A stretch of 64,000 nucleotides of DNA from Anastatus disparis (lineage: Eukaryota > Arthropoda > Insecta > Hymenoptera > Eupelmidae), in the NCBI GenBank assembly GCA_017163975.1, contig JAFFSR010000097.1, positions 868,001-932,000 on the forward strand. Direction: 5' to 3'. Below, piece by piece: positions 22,168 to 32,659 of this stretch. The translations under genes and the position numbers were made by a program. The notes beneath the pieces are model-generated. The model was given only the letters and a program-made list of their open reading frames with translations. It was not told the origin of the DNA and ran no database searches. The first letter of the stretch is position 1. The number at the start of each line of letters is the position of its first letter.

Positions 22168-22184
22168 TGTCACTGGTCGCCAAA
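22168..22184 (-). other. primer-binding site of the BEL/Pao element
   Basis: On the element strand TTTGGCGACCAGTGACAGG follows directly after the 5' LTR end (..TTATTACA). TGGCGACC-type primer sites after the LTR are usual for this group; I do not assign the tRNA. Confidence 0.7.
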
Positions 22185-22558
22185 TGTAATAAATGACCAG
22201 AACTTCTTTAAAATATAAGATTTATTTGCAACATAAAAATAATGTGAACATGGTAAATATGAAAAATACAGTGGCGGTTATTATAGTTAAGAGGAGTCGC
22301 AACGCAAATCTCACAGGAAACACTCCGCGCTCTCACACACGTCCTCGCCTTTCGACGCTTCAGTCTAATCTGCCCGCCGGCCCGTGTCTCGTGTCCCACC
22401 GCAAATGCCTCCCCACCTTTCGACGCTTCAGTCTAATCTGCCCGCCGGCCCGCGTCTCGTGTCCCACCGCAAATGCCTCCCCACTCCCGACCCATCAGAG
22501 GGCACACACACTATAGGAATTGGAGTATAAATGCTTTACAATCTTTCAATACGCAACA
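22185..22558 (-). repeat. 5' LTR of the BEL/Pao element, with internal 68-bp duplication
   Basis: 374 bp, 68 bp longer than the 3' LTR because 22348-22415 is repeated at 22416-22483 (starts CCTTTCGACGCTTCAG). The two units differ at one base (GCCCGTGTC against GCCCGCGTC). Otherwise collinear with the other LTR. Confidence 0.9.
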
Positions 22559-22777
22559 GACGTCTTCCCTGTTGAAAATAATGACGTCTTTCTAAGGTGT
22601 CTTTGAAAGACATCTTTGAAAGACGTCTTTGAAGACGTCTTTTTTTTAATAAAAATGACACCTTTTCTGACGAATTTTTATTTATAAAATACGTCTTTGA
22701 AATTATAAAAAGACGCCCTACTAAAAAATGTCAGGTGAAAAATCACCTAATTTTTCACTTGATTTCTCACCTGATTT

Positions 22778-24003
22778 CTCATGCCAAAATCTCATGTGAC
22801 TATTAGCGTAAAAAAACTAAGTTCCAAACCTATCGAAAAATTCTAAGTTTTTATCACGGAAAACAACATTGAGAAGTATGATTCTTTTTTCATTTTTCAT
22901 AATTTGAAATTGATTTTTTATACGTAGAATTTCAATTTTTAATTTTTTTTCTGGTCATAGAAATAAATTTCAAACCACTCTAAAAATTATAAGTCCCGAT
23001 CTTATAATTTTTAACATAAGCTCTTTTATTTACGTGAGAGAGAGAGAAAGAGAGAAAAACATCAAAAACACATGCACAAGAAGCCTCTTTTATTCTTTTA
23101 TACACTATGAGTTGAATTAAAATGGAAAAAAAAGTGTGTACATACTTTTGATAAAACTACACTATTTATAAGTTAAGATTTTAAAGTTTTTATTGTCGTG
23201 ACCATGTGCGTTCGTTGTTCCTTTACACTAGAAAAAGCAACACATTTAGTAAAATGTTCCTGAGCATTGTCTCAATATAATACATCTCTTATCGTACTTT
23301 TTAAAATACAATTCGCTCAAATTTATATAAACGTAACGTGCACAGTATCGCTTGTCTTTTTTTTCTTGTTATGAGAGAAACATAGACAGAATACAATAGT
23401 TCATAAATACGAGCGTATATTTCTTTTAGCAATAGTTTGCGTTAGGCCAAGTCTGTTGTCGAGAGATATTTTCGCTTGAGGCACGAGAGGTGCCGACAGG
23501 AGGCGCATGAGTCGTTTCAGCTATAGCTAAATGTGTTGCTTTTTCTAGTGTAAAGGAACAACGGACGCACGTGGTTACGATAGTAAAAACTTTAAAATCT
23601 TAACTTATAAATAGTGTAGTTTTATCAAAAGTATGTACACACTTTTTTTCCATTTTAATTCAACTCATAGTGTATAAAAGAATAAAAGAGGCTTCTTGTG
23701 CATGTGTTTTTGATGTTTTTCTCTCTCTTTCTCTCTCTCTCACGTAAATAAAAGAGGCTTGTGTTAAAAATTATAAGATCGGGACTTATAATTTTTAGAG
23801 TGGTTTGAAATTTATTTCTATGACCAGAAAAATGAAATTAAAAAATTGAAATTCTACGTATAAAAAATCAATTTCAAATTATGAAAAATGAAAAAAGAAT
23901 CATACTTCTCAATGTTGTCTTCCGTGATAAAAACTTAGAATTTTTCGATAGGTTTGGAACTTAGTTTTTTTACGCTAATAGTCACATGAGATTTTGGCAT
24001 GAG
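22778..24003. mobile_element. 1.2-kb palindrome nested in the GACGTC foldback
   Basis: Ends CTCATGCCAAAATCTCATGTG and complement ending 24003. Arms of about 480 bp (22778-23260 and about 23516-24003) flank a unique core near 23260-23515 that includes a relatively GC-rich stretch (GCGTTAGGCCAAGTCTG..GAGGTGCCGACAGGAGGCGC). The arms include a (GA)n tract near 23038-23055 and its complement. No reading frame of note. Confidence 0.7.
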
Positions 24004-24059
24004 ACGTCTTTTAAAAAAATACGTCTTTTATAATTTTATAAAAAAAAATACGTCTTTAA

Positions 24060-24800
24060 AAATATAAAAATACGTTATTTATTAAATAGCTTTTCTAAAC
24101 ATTAGAAAAATGACGTCTTTTTTGTTCCAATTTAAGACACGACCAAAGACGTCTTTCAAAGACGTCATTTTCTCCAAATTTAGAAAAAAAACGCCATTTT
24201 TCATAAATTATGTCATTGAAAAATGACTTTACATGATATCATTTTCCATTTAAAGGAAAAAACAAAAACGAGGTAAACCTCGTAGTTTTAACTCTTTGAA
24301 AAAAGAAGAGCATTTGCGATTAAGCTGAGATCATTCTGGCCTTATATATTTGCATCTTCGAAATTTGCATCAAGGATCAGAAAACTTGAAAATCGCCACC
24401 TAGTGACTTACAGTCGAATTGATGGTTGATTGCGTCAATTTAATTTTAACTCACCAGGTGGCGATTTTAAAGTTTTGCGATCCCTTATACAAATTTCAAA
24501 GACGCAGATATATAAGGCCAGAACGCTCTCAGTTCAATCGCAAATGCTCTTCGTTTTTCAAAGAGTTTAAACTAAGAGGTTGACCTCGTTTTTGGTTTTT
24601 CCTTTAAATGGAAAATGATTATCTTGTAAAGTCATTTTTCAATGACATAATTAATGAGAAATGACGTTGTTTCCCCTAAATTTGGAGAAAATGACGTCTT
24701 TGAAAGACTTCTTTGAAGACGTCTTTGGTCGTGTCTTAAATTGGAACAAAACAGACGTCATTTTTCCAATGTTTAGAAAAGCTATTTAACAAATAACGTC
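24060..24800. mobile_element. palindrome with AAACGAGGT core arms
   Basis: Arms meet near 24430: TCATTTTCCATTTAAAGGAAAAA with AACGAGGT..ACCTCG and GCATTTGCGATT on the left are repeated inverted on the right (AATCGCAAATGC..GACCTCGTTTTTGG..TTTAAATGGAAAATGA). The outer parts of both arms merge into GACGTC modules, so it either inserted in, or evolved as the loop of, the larger foldback. Confidence 0.6.
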
Positions 24801-25191
24801 TTTTTATAATTTCAAAGACGTATTTTATCAATAAAAATTCGTCAGAAAAGACGTCATTTTTATTTAAAAAAATACGTTTTTGAAATGATAAAAAGACATC
24901 ATTTGTTAAATAACTTTTCTAAACATTGAAAAAATGACGTCTTTTTTGGTTCCAATCTAAGACACGACGAAAGACGTCTTCAAAGATGTCTTTCGAAGAC
25001 ATCTTTAAAAGACATATTATCAATAATGACGTCTTTCTTAGAAAGTCGTCATTATTTTAAACAGAAAAGACGTCATTCGTTTAAAAAAAAAAATTTTTTT
25101 TGAAAATTTACGTCTTTTACTATGAGTATTTATTGGAAAAATACGTCTTTGAAATTATTTTACTTATAAAAAAGACGTAATTTGGTTACTA

Positions 25192-26955
25192 CCCTGGTAA
25201 CATGGTCAACGCAATTTGGCTGCAATTTTGTTGCAATTTTCTTGAAAATCAAAAAATTGCAGCAGAACAAGTGCTGTCTGTTTCCGGATTTCATAGGGTT
25301 TTTTATGAAAAGAAATTACAGCAGATAAGTACAACAGAATTCTGGCAGAGAGAAAGTGCAATCTACGGAACGGAAAGAATGCGCAGATTCTTGAAGATAT
25401 ATCGAAGCAATCTTCCGTAAGAATCTTGCAGTAGCACTTTACACCAGAATTATATAAATATGACAAAAGTTAAGTGCAATTATATGACAAGAATAAACAC
25501 GCAAATGTACAGCAGAATCAAAGCAGTTTTATGTGAGAATCTTGCAGCAGATTTGCGCTAAAATTACATCAGAAGGACAAAAGTTAAATGCAATCTTATC
25601 ATAAGAATAATCACGCGAGTATACAGCATACTTACAGCTATCTCGCATAAGAATCTTGCGACAAAACTTTACTACAGAATTACGTATAAATGTAGAACCA
25701 AAATATTTATCATCTTTTACTGATAGAAATTTATTTAAAACTTTTCTTAGATATTATAAAAATTTTTTATCTACGTTTTTTATATTTTACAGTTGGCTGC
25801 AATCGTCTCTTCTCTTCTCCCCAATGTCTACATGTATATAATTTTATACTATAACATCAGCGCCCACCCCTTTGTGTATATGTGTCAATTGTTTTTTGCG
25901 TTCCTTTTTTTTTCTTTTAGCCAATATGTGCCTATAGGTGTAGGCATCGGTAGTAAGAACACGTAAAGTTTAAAGAAATGCATTAAATGTATCGCAATTA
26001 TAAATTATTATATTTTCATTAAATTATAAATTATAATTTTCAAATTCAACATTTGCTTTCTTAAAATCTGTCAACAACTTTTATAAACATGTTCTCGTTA
26101 GTTAAGAGTCAGCTGTATACCGACACAGTTACCTGTTTTACCGAATCTGTTTAAAATTTATTTTTTATAAAAACTAATAACTCAAGGCAAAAATAAAGAG
26201 ATAGTTTCGATTCGTTTAATAGAAAACAATATTTTCTCTGATAAGAATAATTTAATTCCACCGCTTTATTTTCAAGAAAAATTGAAATAACTTGAAAATC
26301 CTATTATTTGACACTAATTTTTAATTTTCTAAGTTATTCCAACTTTTCTTAAAAAAGAAGCGGTATAATTAATTTATCCTAATCAGAGAAAATATTACAT
26401 TTTATTAAACACATCGAAACTATCTCTTTATTTTGGCCTCTAGTTGCTAATTATGGGAAAAAAGTCAATTTTTTAATTAGGAAAGGACAGAGATACGGCG
26501 GCCTCTTAAATGTTAATAATATTCACAATGAAATTTTTTTATTAAACTACAATGTATTATCTTTATTCTATAAAGTAACTTCAATTTTTGGAACTATTAA
26601 TTAACTTTGAAATTCTATAAACTGTGCTGCTGCAAGATTCTTACGGAAGACTGCTTCGATTCTGCTGCAAGTTTGCGTGTTTATTCTCGTCATATAATTG
26701 CGCTCAACTTATGTCATTCTTATGTAATTCTGGAGTAAAGTGCTGCTGTAATATTCTTACGGAAGACTGCTTCGATTCTGCTGCAAGTTTGCGTGTTTAT
26801 TCTTATCTTAGAATCGCACATTTTGATTGGCAATCTGTTACAATTCCGACACACGTTTCAGTCGCAATGAAATTTCAGCAGATATGCATTAAAATGTGGA
26901 AACAGACCACGCAAGTTCTGCACAATCGTGCTTGCAACAGGTTGTGTTACCAGGG
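25192..26955. mobile_element. TA-flanked element with CCCTGGTAACA termini, 1.76 kb
   Basis: Starts CCCTGGTAACA and ends TGTTACCAGGG, flanked by TA at 25190-25191 and 26956-26957. The opposite arm of the host foldback (near 16068) reads GGAAATATAGTAACCAAATTAC, the exact empty site with one TA, so the TA is a target duplication. Subterminal zones contain a minisatellite of about 116 bp with words such as CTTGCAGCAG and AATAAACACGC in both orientations. No transposase; a non-autonomous Tc1/mariner-type or similar element. Its interior (25447-26110) recurs inverted at 33030-33690. Confidence 0.8.
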
Positions 26956-27059
26956 TATATTTCCGGGACATTAGAAAAATGACGTCTTATTTAGTTCCAA
27001 TCTAAGACACGAGCAAAGACGTACTGAAAAGACGTCATTATTTTCAACAGGGACCCATA

Positions 27060-27345
27060 TATAAATAATTTTCGTAGATATCTGTAAATATCTCTAAATA
27101 ACTGTAAATAATTAATAAAAAGTATTGAGACTGAAACATTACTAAAAGTTATTTACACTGTTTTATTATTATTTACAATTATTTATAGTTATTTAGTTAT
27201 TTACGATTCCTAATTGATTTTAAAAGTTATTTACTATTATTTACAATTTTCAAAATTTTTTGGTAAGTAAATAGTTTATTGTTATTTATAATTATTTACG
27301 ATGATTCACAGTTATCTATAGTTATTTACTTTCGTTGTCTCAGAT
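27060..27345. repeat. ATTTACAGTTATTTATA-type repeat block
   Basis: Dense variants of TTATTTACAGTTATTTATA in direct order. The right end (27270-27360, ..CTTTCGTTGTCTCAGATAATTTTTCGGA) is repeated inverted at 32640-32730, next to the Tc1/mariner remnant. Confidence 0.55.
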
Positions 27346-27919
27346 AATTTTTCGGAACGCATGTACACTTACCGTTAAATGATTTTTTCCGGAGGTGTAC
27401 CTAAAATGACAACATCGCATATTTAGTCTATGGCGTAAGCGAACTATGAATTATACATCGAGTTTCGAATCATCAATCTTTGCAACTTCGTCAATTGCAC
27501 TCTGTTGGTAAAACAGCATAAAAATTTTTTAACTATCCTGTCAAATTTATAATTATATAAAAAAGATGAATTAAAACTGAATTTTAATTTGAATTCTGCT
27601 GTGAAATAGATAATTATGTAAAAAAAATAAATTGATAATAAATTTTAATAATTATAAATAATTATAAAATTAAAAAATAAAGCAAAATTTGTTTTTTATT
27701 TAAAACTTCAAATAATATAACATCAAACTTTTATAATTTTTTATTATTAAAACTTTTGAGAAAATTTATAATTTTTTTAAAAATAATTAACTACATTAAT
27801 TTAAACACAATTTAAATTTATAATTGTAATACATAAACTATGTTTTATTACAACGTTTTATTTATTAAATATATAAATATGCATATATCTGAAAGAAACA
27901 TGATCTACAAATTTCATGC
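27346..27919. other. gene-free AT-rich spacer
   Basis: No gene or element boundary seen beyond the shared TTTTTCGGA(A/G)CG word at the left edge. Confidence 0.4.
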
Positions 27920-27923
27920 TTAA

Positions 27924-28678
27924 GGTTGTATGGGCTATACAGTCTGTGTCAAAAGTTAGTTTCTTAGAAAATTGTCTATATTTTTTGGTAGAAAGTAATT
28001 ATCTAATTTTTAGCTTAGTAACTTATTAGATAATATTAAAACAATCGTTTTAAACTTTGTTTCGTTTAAATATAATGAATTATTAAAGAGTTATAACATT
28101 TTGAAGTTTATAAATTTTACACAAATCTAATGAGATCATAAAAAATAATGCCAAACTTTCAAAAATGATTTTATTTGACTGCAACAAAGTTTATTTTGTT
28201 TAGTTTAAAATTTAGAATCTATTGACGAGGATAGAATTTTTATTTTTATTTTTTATTAAAATTTATTGCTAATTTTCTGCGAAAAAATGTATATGTCTTA
28301 GACGGTACTTACTGTTTTATCATAGAAAATTAGCAATAAATTTTAATAAAGAATAAAAATCAAAATTCCATCCTCGTCAATAGATTCTAAATTTCAAACT
28401 GAACAAAATAAACTTTGTTGCAGTCAAATAAAATCATTTTTGAAAGTTTGGCATTATTATTTATGATTGCATTAGATTTGTGTAAAATGAATAAACTTTA
28501 AAATGTTATAACTCTTTAATAATTAATTATATTTAAATGAAACAAAGTTTAAAATGATTGTTTTAATATTATCTAATAAGTTACGAAGCTAAAAATTGAA
28601 TAATTACTTTCTAACGAAAAATATAGATGATTTTCTAAAAAACTAACTTTTGACACAGACTGTATAGCCCATACAACC
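27924..28678. mobile_element. TTAA-flanked foldback, 755 bp
   Basis: TTAA at 27920-27923 and 28679-28682; ends GGTTGTATGGGCTATACAG and its complement. Arms of about 360 bp are inverted copies, separated by a loop of about 40 bp near 28285-28322. No coding. Same TTAA habit as the element at 4596 but different termini. Confidence 0.8.
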
Positions 28679-28964
28679 TTAAATAAACTTCTGATTTTTC
28701 TATTATGAATAATTATACTAATTTTAATAAAGTTAGTATGACATAATGAGTGCCATCTAAATATAATAGTTCACAGAACCATTGCTTTTAACATTTACAT
28801 AATTTTATTTAATTGTTTTTAATAAAATTTTACATGAATTAATGATTCATAAATTTATTGTTGTAATTAATCCATTATGAATCAGAGTTATGTACATAGG
28901 CTCCATTAATAGCTATTTTAACAGCAGCATCAAACCCCAGATCAACTTCAGTATCTGCAACTTA

Positions 28965-31620
28965 TCGAGGAGTTGATAAACTGAGAAACAAGGAAACTGT
29001 AACTTCTTCGCTTGCAAGCAGTTGAAGCAAGACATGCATCTCATTTCTTTCTATACAAATGCTTATTAATTAACTACTCAGTAAATAAATGGACTCTTTC
29101 CAGTATGCTTCTGTTTAAATATCCCATCTTGTATACGCAAGGATATAAATTTTTACTAGATATTAATTTGACCCCTGAATTGTAAACTTTAAATTTCTTG
29201 ACGACTGTTTGTTATTCCAATATTCCAATATTTACATCTCCTCGATATAACCAATACAGCATCTATGGTTCTGTTAATGGCAAATAAAGGAATTTTACTC
29301 TATTTTATTCTGTTAGTAGCTTACACCTGCTATCTAATCTTAGTGGCTTCAACATTATTTATGATTCCAAAACATAATTTATTTTTGAACATTAATTTTT
29401 TAAAAATTACAAATATTATACTTTTGGACATGATGTAATTAAAAAAAAAAAAAGATGATCCACAAGTCTTGTGCTTTATAACACTTGAGAATGTTTGATC
29501 AAATTTGTAATATTTTTGAATAATAATTATATTAGATAACATGCAATTAACATGACATAATGTGTGTTTTCTATGAATACTTGTTTACGTAATCAAAGCT
29601 TTTTATAATTCCATAATTTTATTAACCCATTGTCTTAAATCAAATTTGAAATTGATTTCTTACTCATTGAATTTTTATTTTCATTTATTTATTGTGAATC
29701 CATAAAAGCTATTGGTATGAAATCCCATACTTACAATTATAAGTTAGTCGAGGAGTTGATAAACTGTGAAACAAGGAAACTGCAGCTTCTTCGCTTGCAA
29801 ACAGTTGAAGCAAGACATGCACCTCATTTCTTTCTACAGGGATGCTCATTAATTAACTACTGAGTAAATTAATGGACTCGTTACAGTATGTTTTTGTTTA
29901 AATATCCTATTTTGCATCCGGAAGGATATAAACTTTCACTGGATACAAATTTGACTGAAAAAGGAAGAATTTTAAACTATAAATTTCTTGACGAGGGTTT
30001 GTTATTCCAATATTCCAATATTTACATCTCCTCGATATAACCAATACAGCATCTATGGTTCTGTTAATGGCTAATAAAGGAATTTCACTCTATTATTTTC
30101 TGTTAGTAGCTTACACCTGCTATCTAATCCTAGTGGCTTCAACATTATTTATAATTCTAAAACATAATTTATTTTTAAATATTAATTTTTTAATTATCAC
30201 AAATATCATACTTTTGGACATGATGTAATTGAAAAAAAGACATGATCCGCAAGTGTTGTGCTTTATAACACTTAAAAATGTTTGATTAAATTTGTAATAT
30301 TTTTGAATGATAATTAAATTAGATTACATGCAATCAACATGACATAATGTGTGTTTTCTATGAATACTTGTTTACGTAATCAAAGCTTTTTATGATTCCA
30401 TAAATCTATTAACACATCGTCTGCAATCAAATTTGAAATTGATTTCTCACTTATTGGATTGTTATTTTTATTTATTTATTGTGAATCCATAAAAGCTATT
30501 GGTATGAAATCCCATACTTACAACTATTAGTTAGTCGAGGAGTTGATAAACTGTGAAACAAGGAAACTGCAGCTTCTTCGCTTGCAAACAGTTGAAGCAA
30601 GACATGCACCTCATTTCTTTCTACAGGAATGCTCATTAATTAACTACTGAGCAAATTAATGGACTTGTTACAGTATGTTTTTGTTTAAATATCCTATTTT
30701 GCATCCGGAAGGATATAAACTTTTACTGGATACAAATTTGACTGAACAAGGAAGAATTTTAAACTATAAATTTCTTGACGAGGGTTTGTTATTCCAATAT
30801 TCGAATATTTACATCTCCTCGATATAACCAATACAGCATCTATGGTTCTGTTAATGGCTAATAAAGGAATTTCACTCTATTATTTTCTGTTAGTAGCTTA
30901 CACCTGCTATCTAATCCTAGTGGCTTCAACATTATTTATAATTCTAAAACATAATTTATTTTTAAATATTAATTTTTTAAAAATTACAAATATTATACTT
31001 TTGGACATGATGTAATTAAAAAAAAAAAAAGATGATCCACAAGTCTTGTGCTTTATAACACTTGAGAATGTTTGATCAAATTTGTAATATTTTTGAATAA
31101 TAATTATATTAGATAACATGCAATTAACATGACATAATGTGTGTTTTCTATGAATACTTGTTTACGTAATCAAAGCTTTTTATAATTCCATAATTTTATT
31201 AACCCATTGTCTTAAATCAAATTTGAAATTGATTTCTTACTCATTGAACTTTTATTTTTATTTATTTATTGTGAATCCATAAAAGCTATTGTTATGAAAT
31301 TCCATACTTACCATTATTAATTAGTCGAGGAGTTGATAAACTGTGAAACAAGGAAACTGCAGCTTCTTCGCTTGCAAACAGTTGAAGCAAGACATGCACC
31401 TCATTTCTGTCTACAGGAATGCTTATTAATTAACTATTGAGTAAATGAATAGACTCGTTCCAGTATGCTTTTGTTTAAATATCCTATCTTGCATCTGGAA
31501 GGATATAAATTTTTACTAGATTCAAATTCGACTGAACAAGGAAGAATTTCAAACTATAAATTTCTTGACGGGTGTTTGCTATTTAAAAATTTAACATTTC
31601 CTTAATACAACCAATACTGC
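28965..31620 (+). repeat. tandem array of a 785-bp unit, about 3.4 copies
   Basis: The phrase TCGAGGAGTTGATAAACTG recurs at 28965, 29748, 30535 and 31325 (spacing 783, 787, 790) and TAGCTTACACCTGCTATCTAATC at 29320, 30108 and 30895. Copies 2 and 3 are most alike; copy 1 and the partial copy 4 are more diverged. Each unit holds two short open stretches: about 39 codons starting VEELINCETRKLQLL (copy 3, 30534-30650) and 50 codons starting MFLFKYPILHPEGY (copy 3, 30675-30827). The protein is not recognised. Copy 1 has stops in the first stretch. Minus-strand frames at 29330-29542 and 30907-31119 are shadows. Confidence 0.75.
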
Positions 31621-31869
31621 AAACTTAAAATGTATTGTAAAATATTTTTTTGACATTATATATTTTAGGCACTTCATTTATATTTGATATAACTATAAAT
31701 ACTTTGAAAACTTTACGATGACATAATTTTTAAATTATTCTTTGAAATATATAATTATATGAAAATGTTAACTTGGAACTACGTTTTAATGATTATAAAT
31801 GACTTTGAAATTAAAAAATAAAGCAAAATTTCTTATATCATATCTTTATTCAAAACCTTAAATAATAAT

Positions 31870-32130
31870 ACAATAAACTTTTATAATTTTAAATCCTATG
31901 AACTACTTTTATGAAATCACGACAGGTGTATTTTGTGCGCTGCTTGCGCATGTGCAGTGTGCAAACCAACTTTGAACGAAACTTTCGATTTAAAATTTTT
32001 ACCTATCTCATAAGAACTAATTAATAACATTAAAACTTTCATAATTTTAAATCTCATGAATTACTTTTATGAGATTACAACAGGTGTATTTTGTGCGCTG
32101 CTTGCGCATTTGCAGTGTGCAAACAATGCT
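31870..32130 (+). repeat. tandem duplication, period about 160 bp
   Basis: Two copies share ACAGGTGTATTTTGTGCG and CTGCTTGCGCATxTGCAGTGTGC, with the preceding TTTTATGA(A/G)AT. Noncoding; lies just downstream of the mariner remnant. Confidence 0.65.
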
Positions 32131-32196
32131 TGAAATAAATTCGAAATCAAAATTTAATAGATTTCTTAATCATTTCTAAAATAAAGTCATCAAAAA

Positions 32197-32655
32197 TTAA
32201 TAATCAATAAATCCACCTCCATTATCTACTACTTTCTGCAATCTTCGTGGGACAGAATCGCATAAATTATGAAAATATTCTGGATTATCAAATAAAGCAG
32301 TCCATGCTTCTTGAACGAGTTCCACGAGCTGCTCACGATTTCGTGCCATACCAGGTCTCCATCTTTTCACCATATATGACCAGACATTCTCGATGATGTT
32401 GAGATTTGGTGAACGTGGTGGCCAGTCAAATCTCCGAAGCTGGGGATGCGCTGCATACCAATCAGGCACTATATGTGCGGTATGTATAGGACTATTATCC
32501 TCCACTATATAAATTGGTACCTCATCGTCTGCGTATCGTTCTCGTAGACTTGGCAGAAGCTCATTTCCAAGAATTTTCACGTATACTTGAGCATTGAGTC
32601 TTCTGTCAATACGAAGAATACGACCGGGACCATCACCGTTCATCCACGCTCCGAA
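32197..32655 (-). pseudogene. Tc1/mariner transposase, C-terminal half (DD35E type)
   Basis: An uninterrupted frame from the 32643 ATG of 148 codons, open a few codons upstream (FFGAWMNGDG). It shows the second and third catalytic residues: IVEDNSPIHTAH (D) and SPNLNIIENVW (E), with 35 residues between them, followed by a typical C-terminal helix region and a natural stop. The N-terminal DNA-binding domains and the first catalytic Asp are missing: at about 32656 the frame stops and the sequence changes to the ATTTACAG repeat. Because the surviving part has no disruption it may be a recent truncation. The transposase would cut and paste elements at TA; this copy cannot be active. Confidence 0.85.
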
Positions 32656-32659
32656 AAAT

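Larger units (their letters stand above)
16185..22558 (-). mobile_element. complete BEL/Pao LTR retrotransposon, 6374 bp
   Basis: Two near-identical LTRs, 5-bp target duplication GACGT (16180-16184 and 22559-22563), primer site, polypurine tract and one uninterrupted gag-pol frame. The pre-insertion site can be read from the opposite arm of the host foldback near 25060-25080, where AACGAATGACGTCTTTTC is uninterrupted. Apart from a 68-bp tandem duplication, the LTRs differ at about one position, indicating a very recent insertion. This is the most complete mobile element in the window and may be autonomous. Confidence 0.92.
15931..27052. mobile_element. large foldback element of AAAGACGTCTTT modules, with nested insertions
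   Basis: Termini CCCTGTTGAAAATAATGACG at 15931 and its complement ending 27052. After removing insertions, the left arm (15931-16184 plus 22564-22740) pairs with the right arm (about 24840-25190 plus 26956-27052); matching landmarks include GGTCGTGTCTTAGATTGGAAC, CCGGAAATATAGTAACC and ACTCATAGTAAAAGACG. The arms are made of repeats of the 12-bp palindrome AAAGACGTCTTT in perfect and shortened forms. Nested inside are a BEL/Pao element, palindromes at 22778-24003 and about 24060-24800, and a TA-flanked element at 25192-26955. Without the BEL and TA insertions it would be about 3.0 kb. No protein is encoded. No clear target duplication at the outer ends. Confidence 0.75.

Noticed and set aside
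22091..22183. Extension of the BEL frame to 22183
   Set aside because: It would need a TTG start within the primer-binding site; the first ATG is at 22090.
25656..25841. 61-codon frame also present at 33297-33482
   Set aside because: Conserved only because the element is duplicated; no start context or protein features.
29330..31119. Repeated 70-codon minus-strand frames in the 785-bp array
   Set aside because: Low-complexity Ile/Lys/Phe translation of AT-rich DNA; the repetition follows from the array itself.
28965..31620. CRISPR array
   Set aside because: Repeats are 785 bp and contiguous, with no short repeat-spacer alternation, and the genome is animal.
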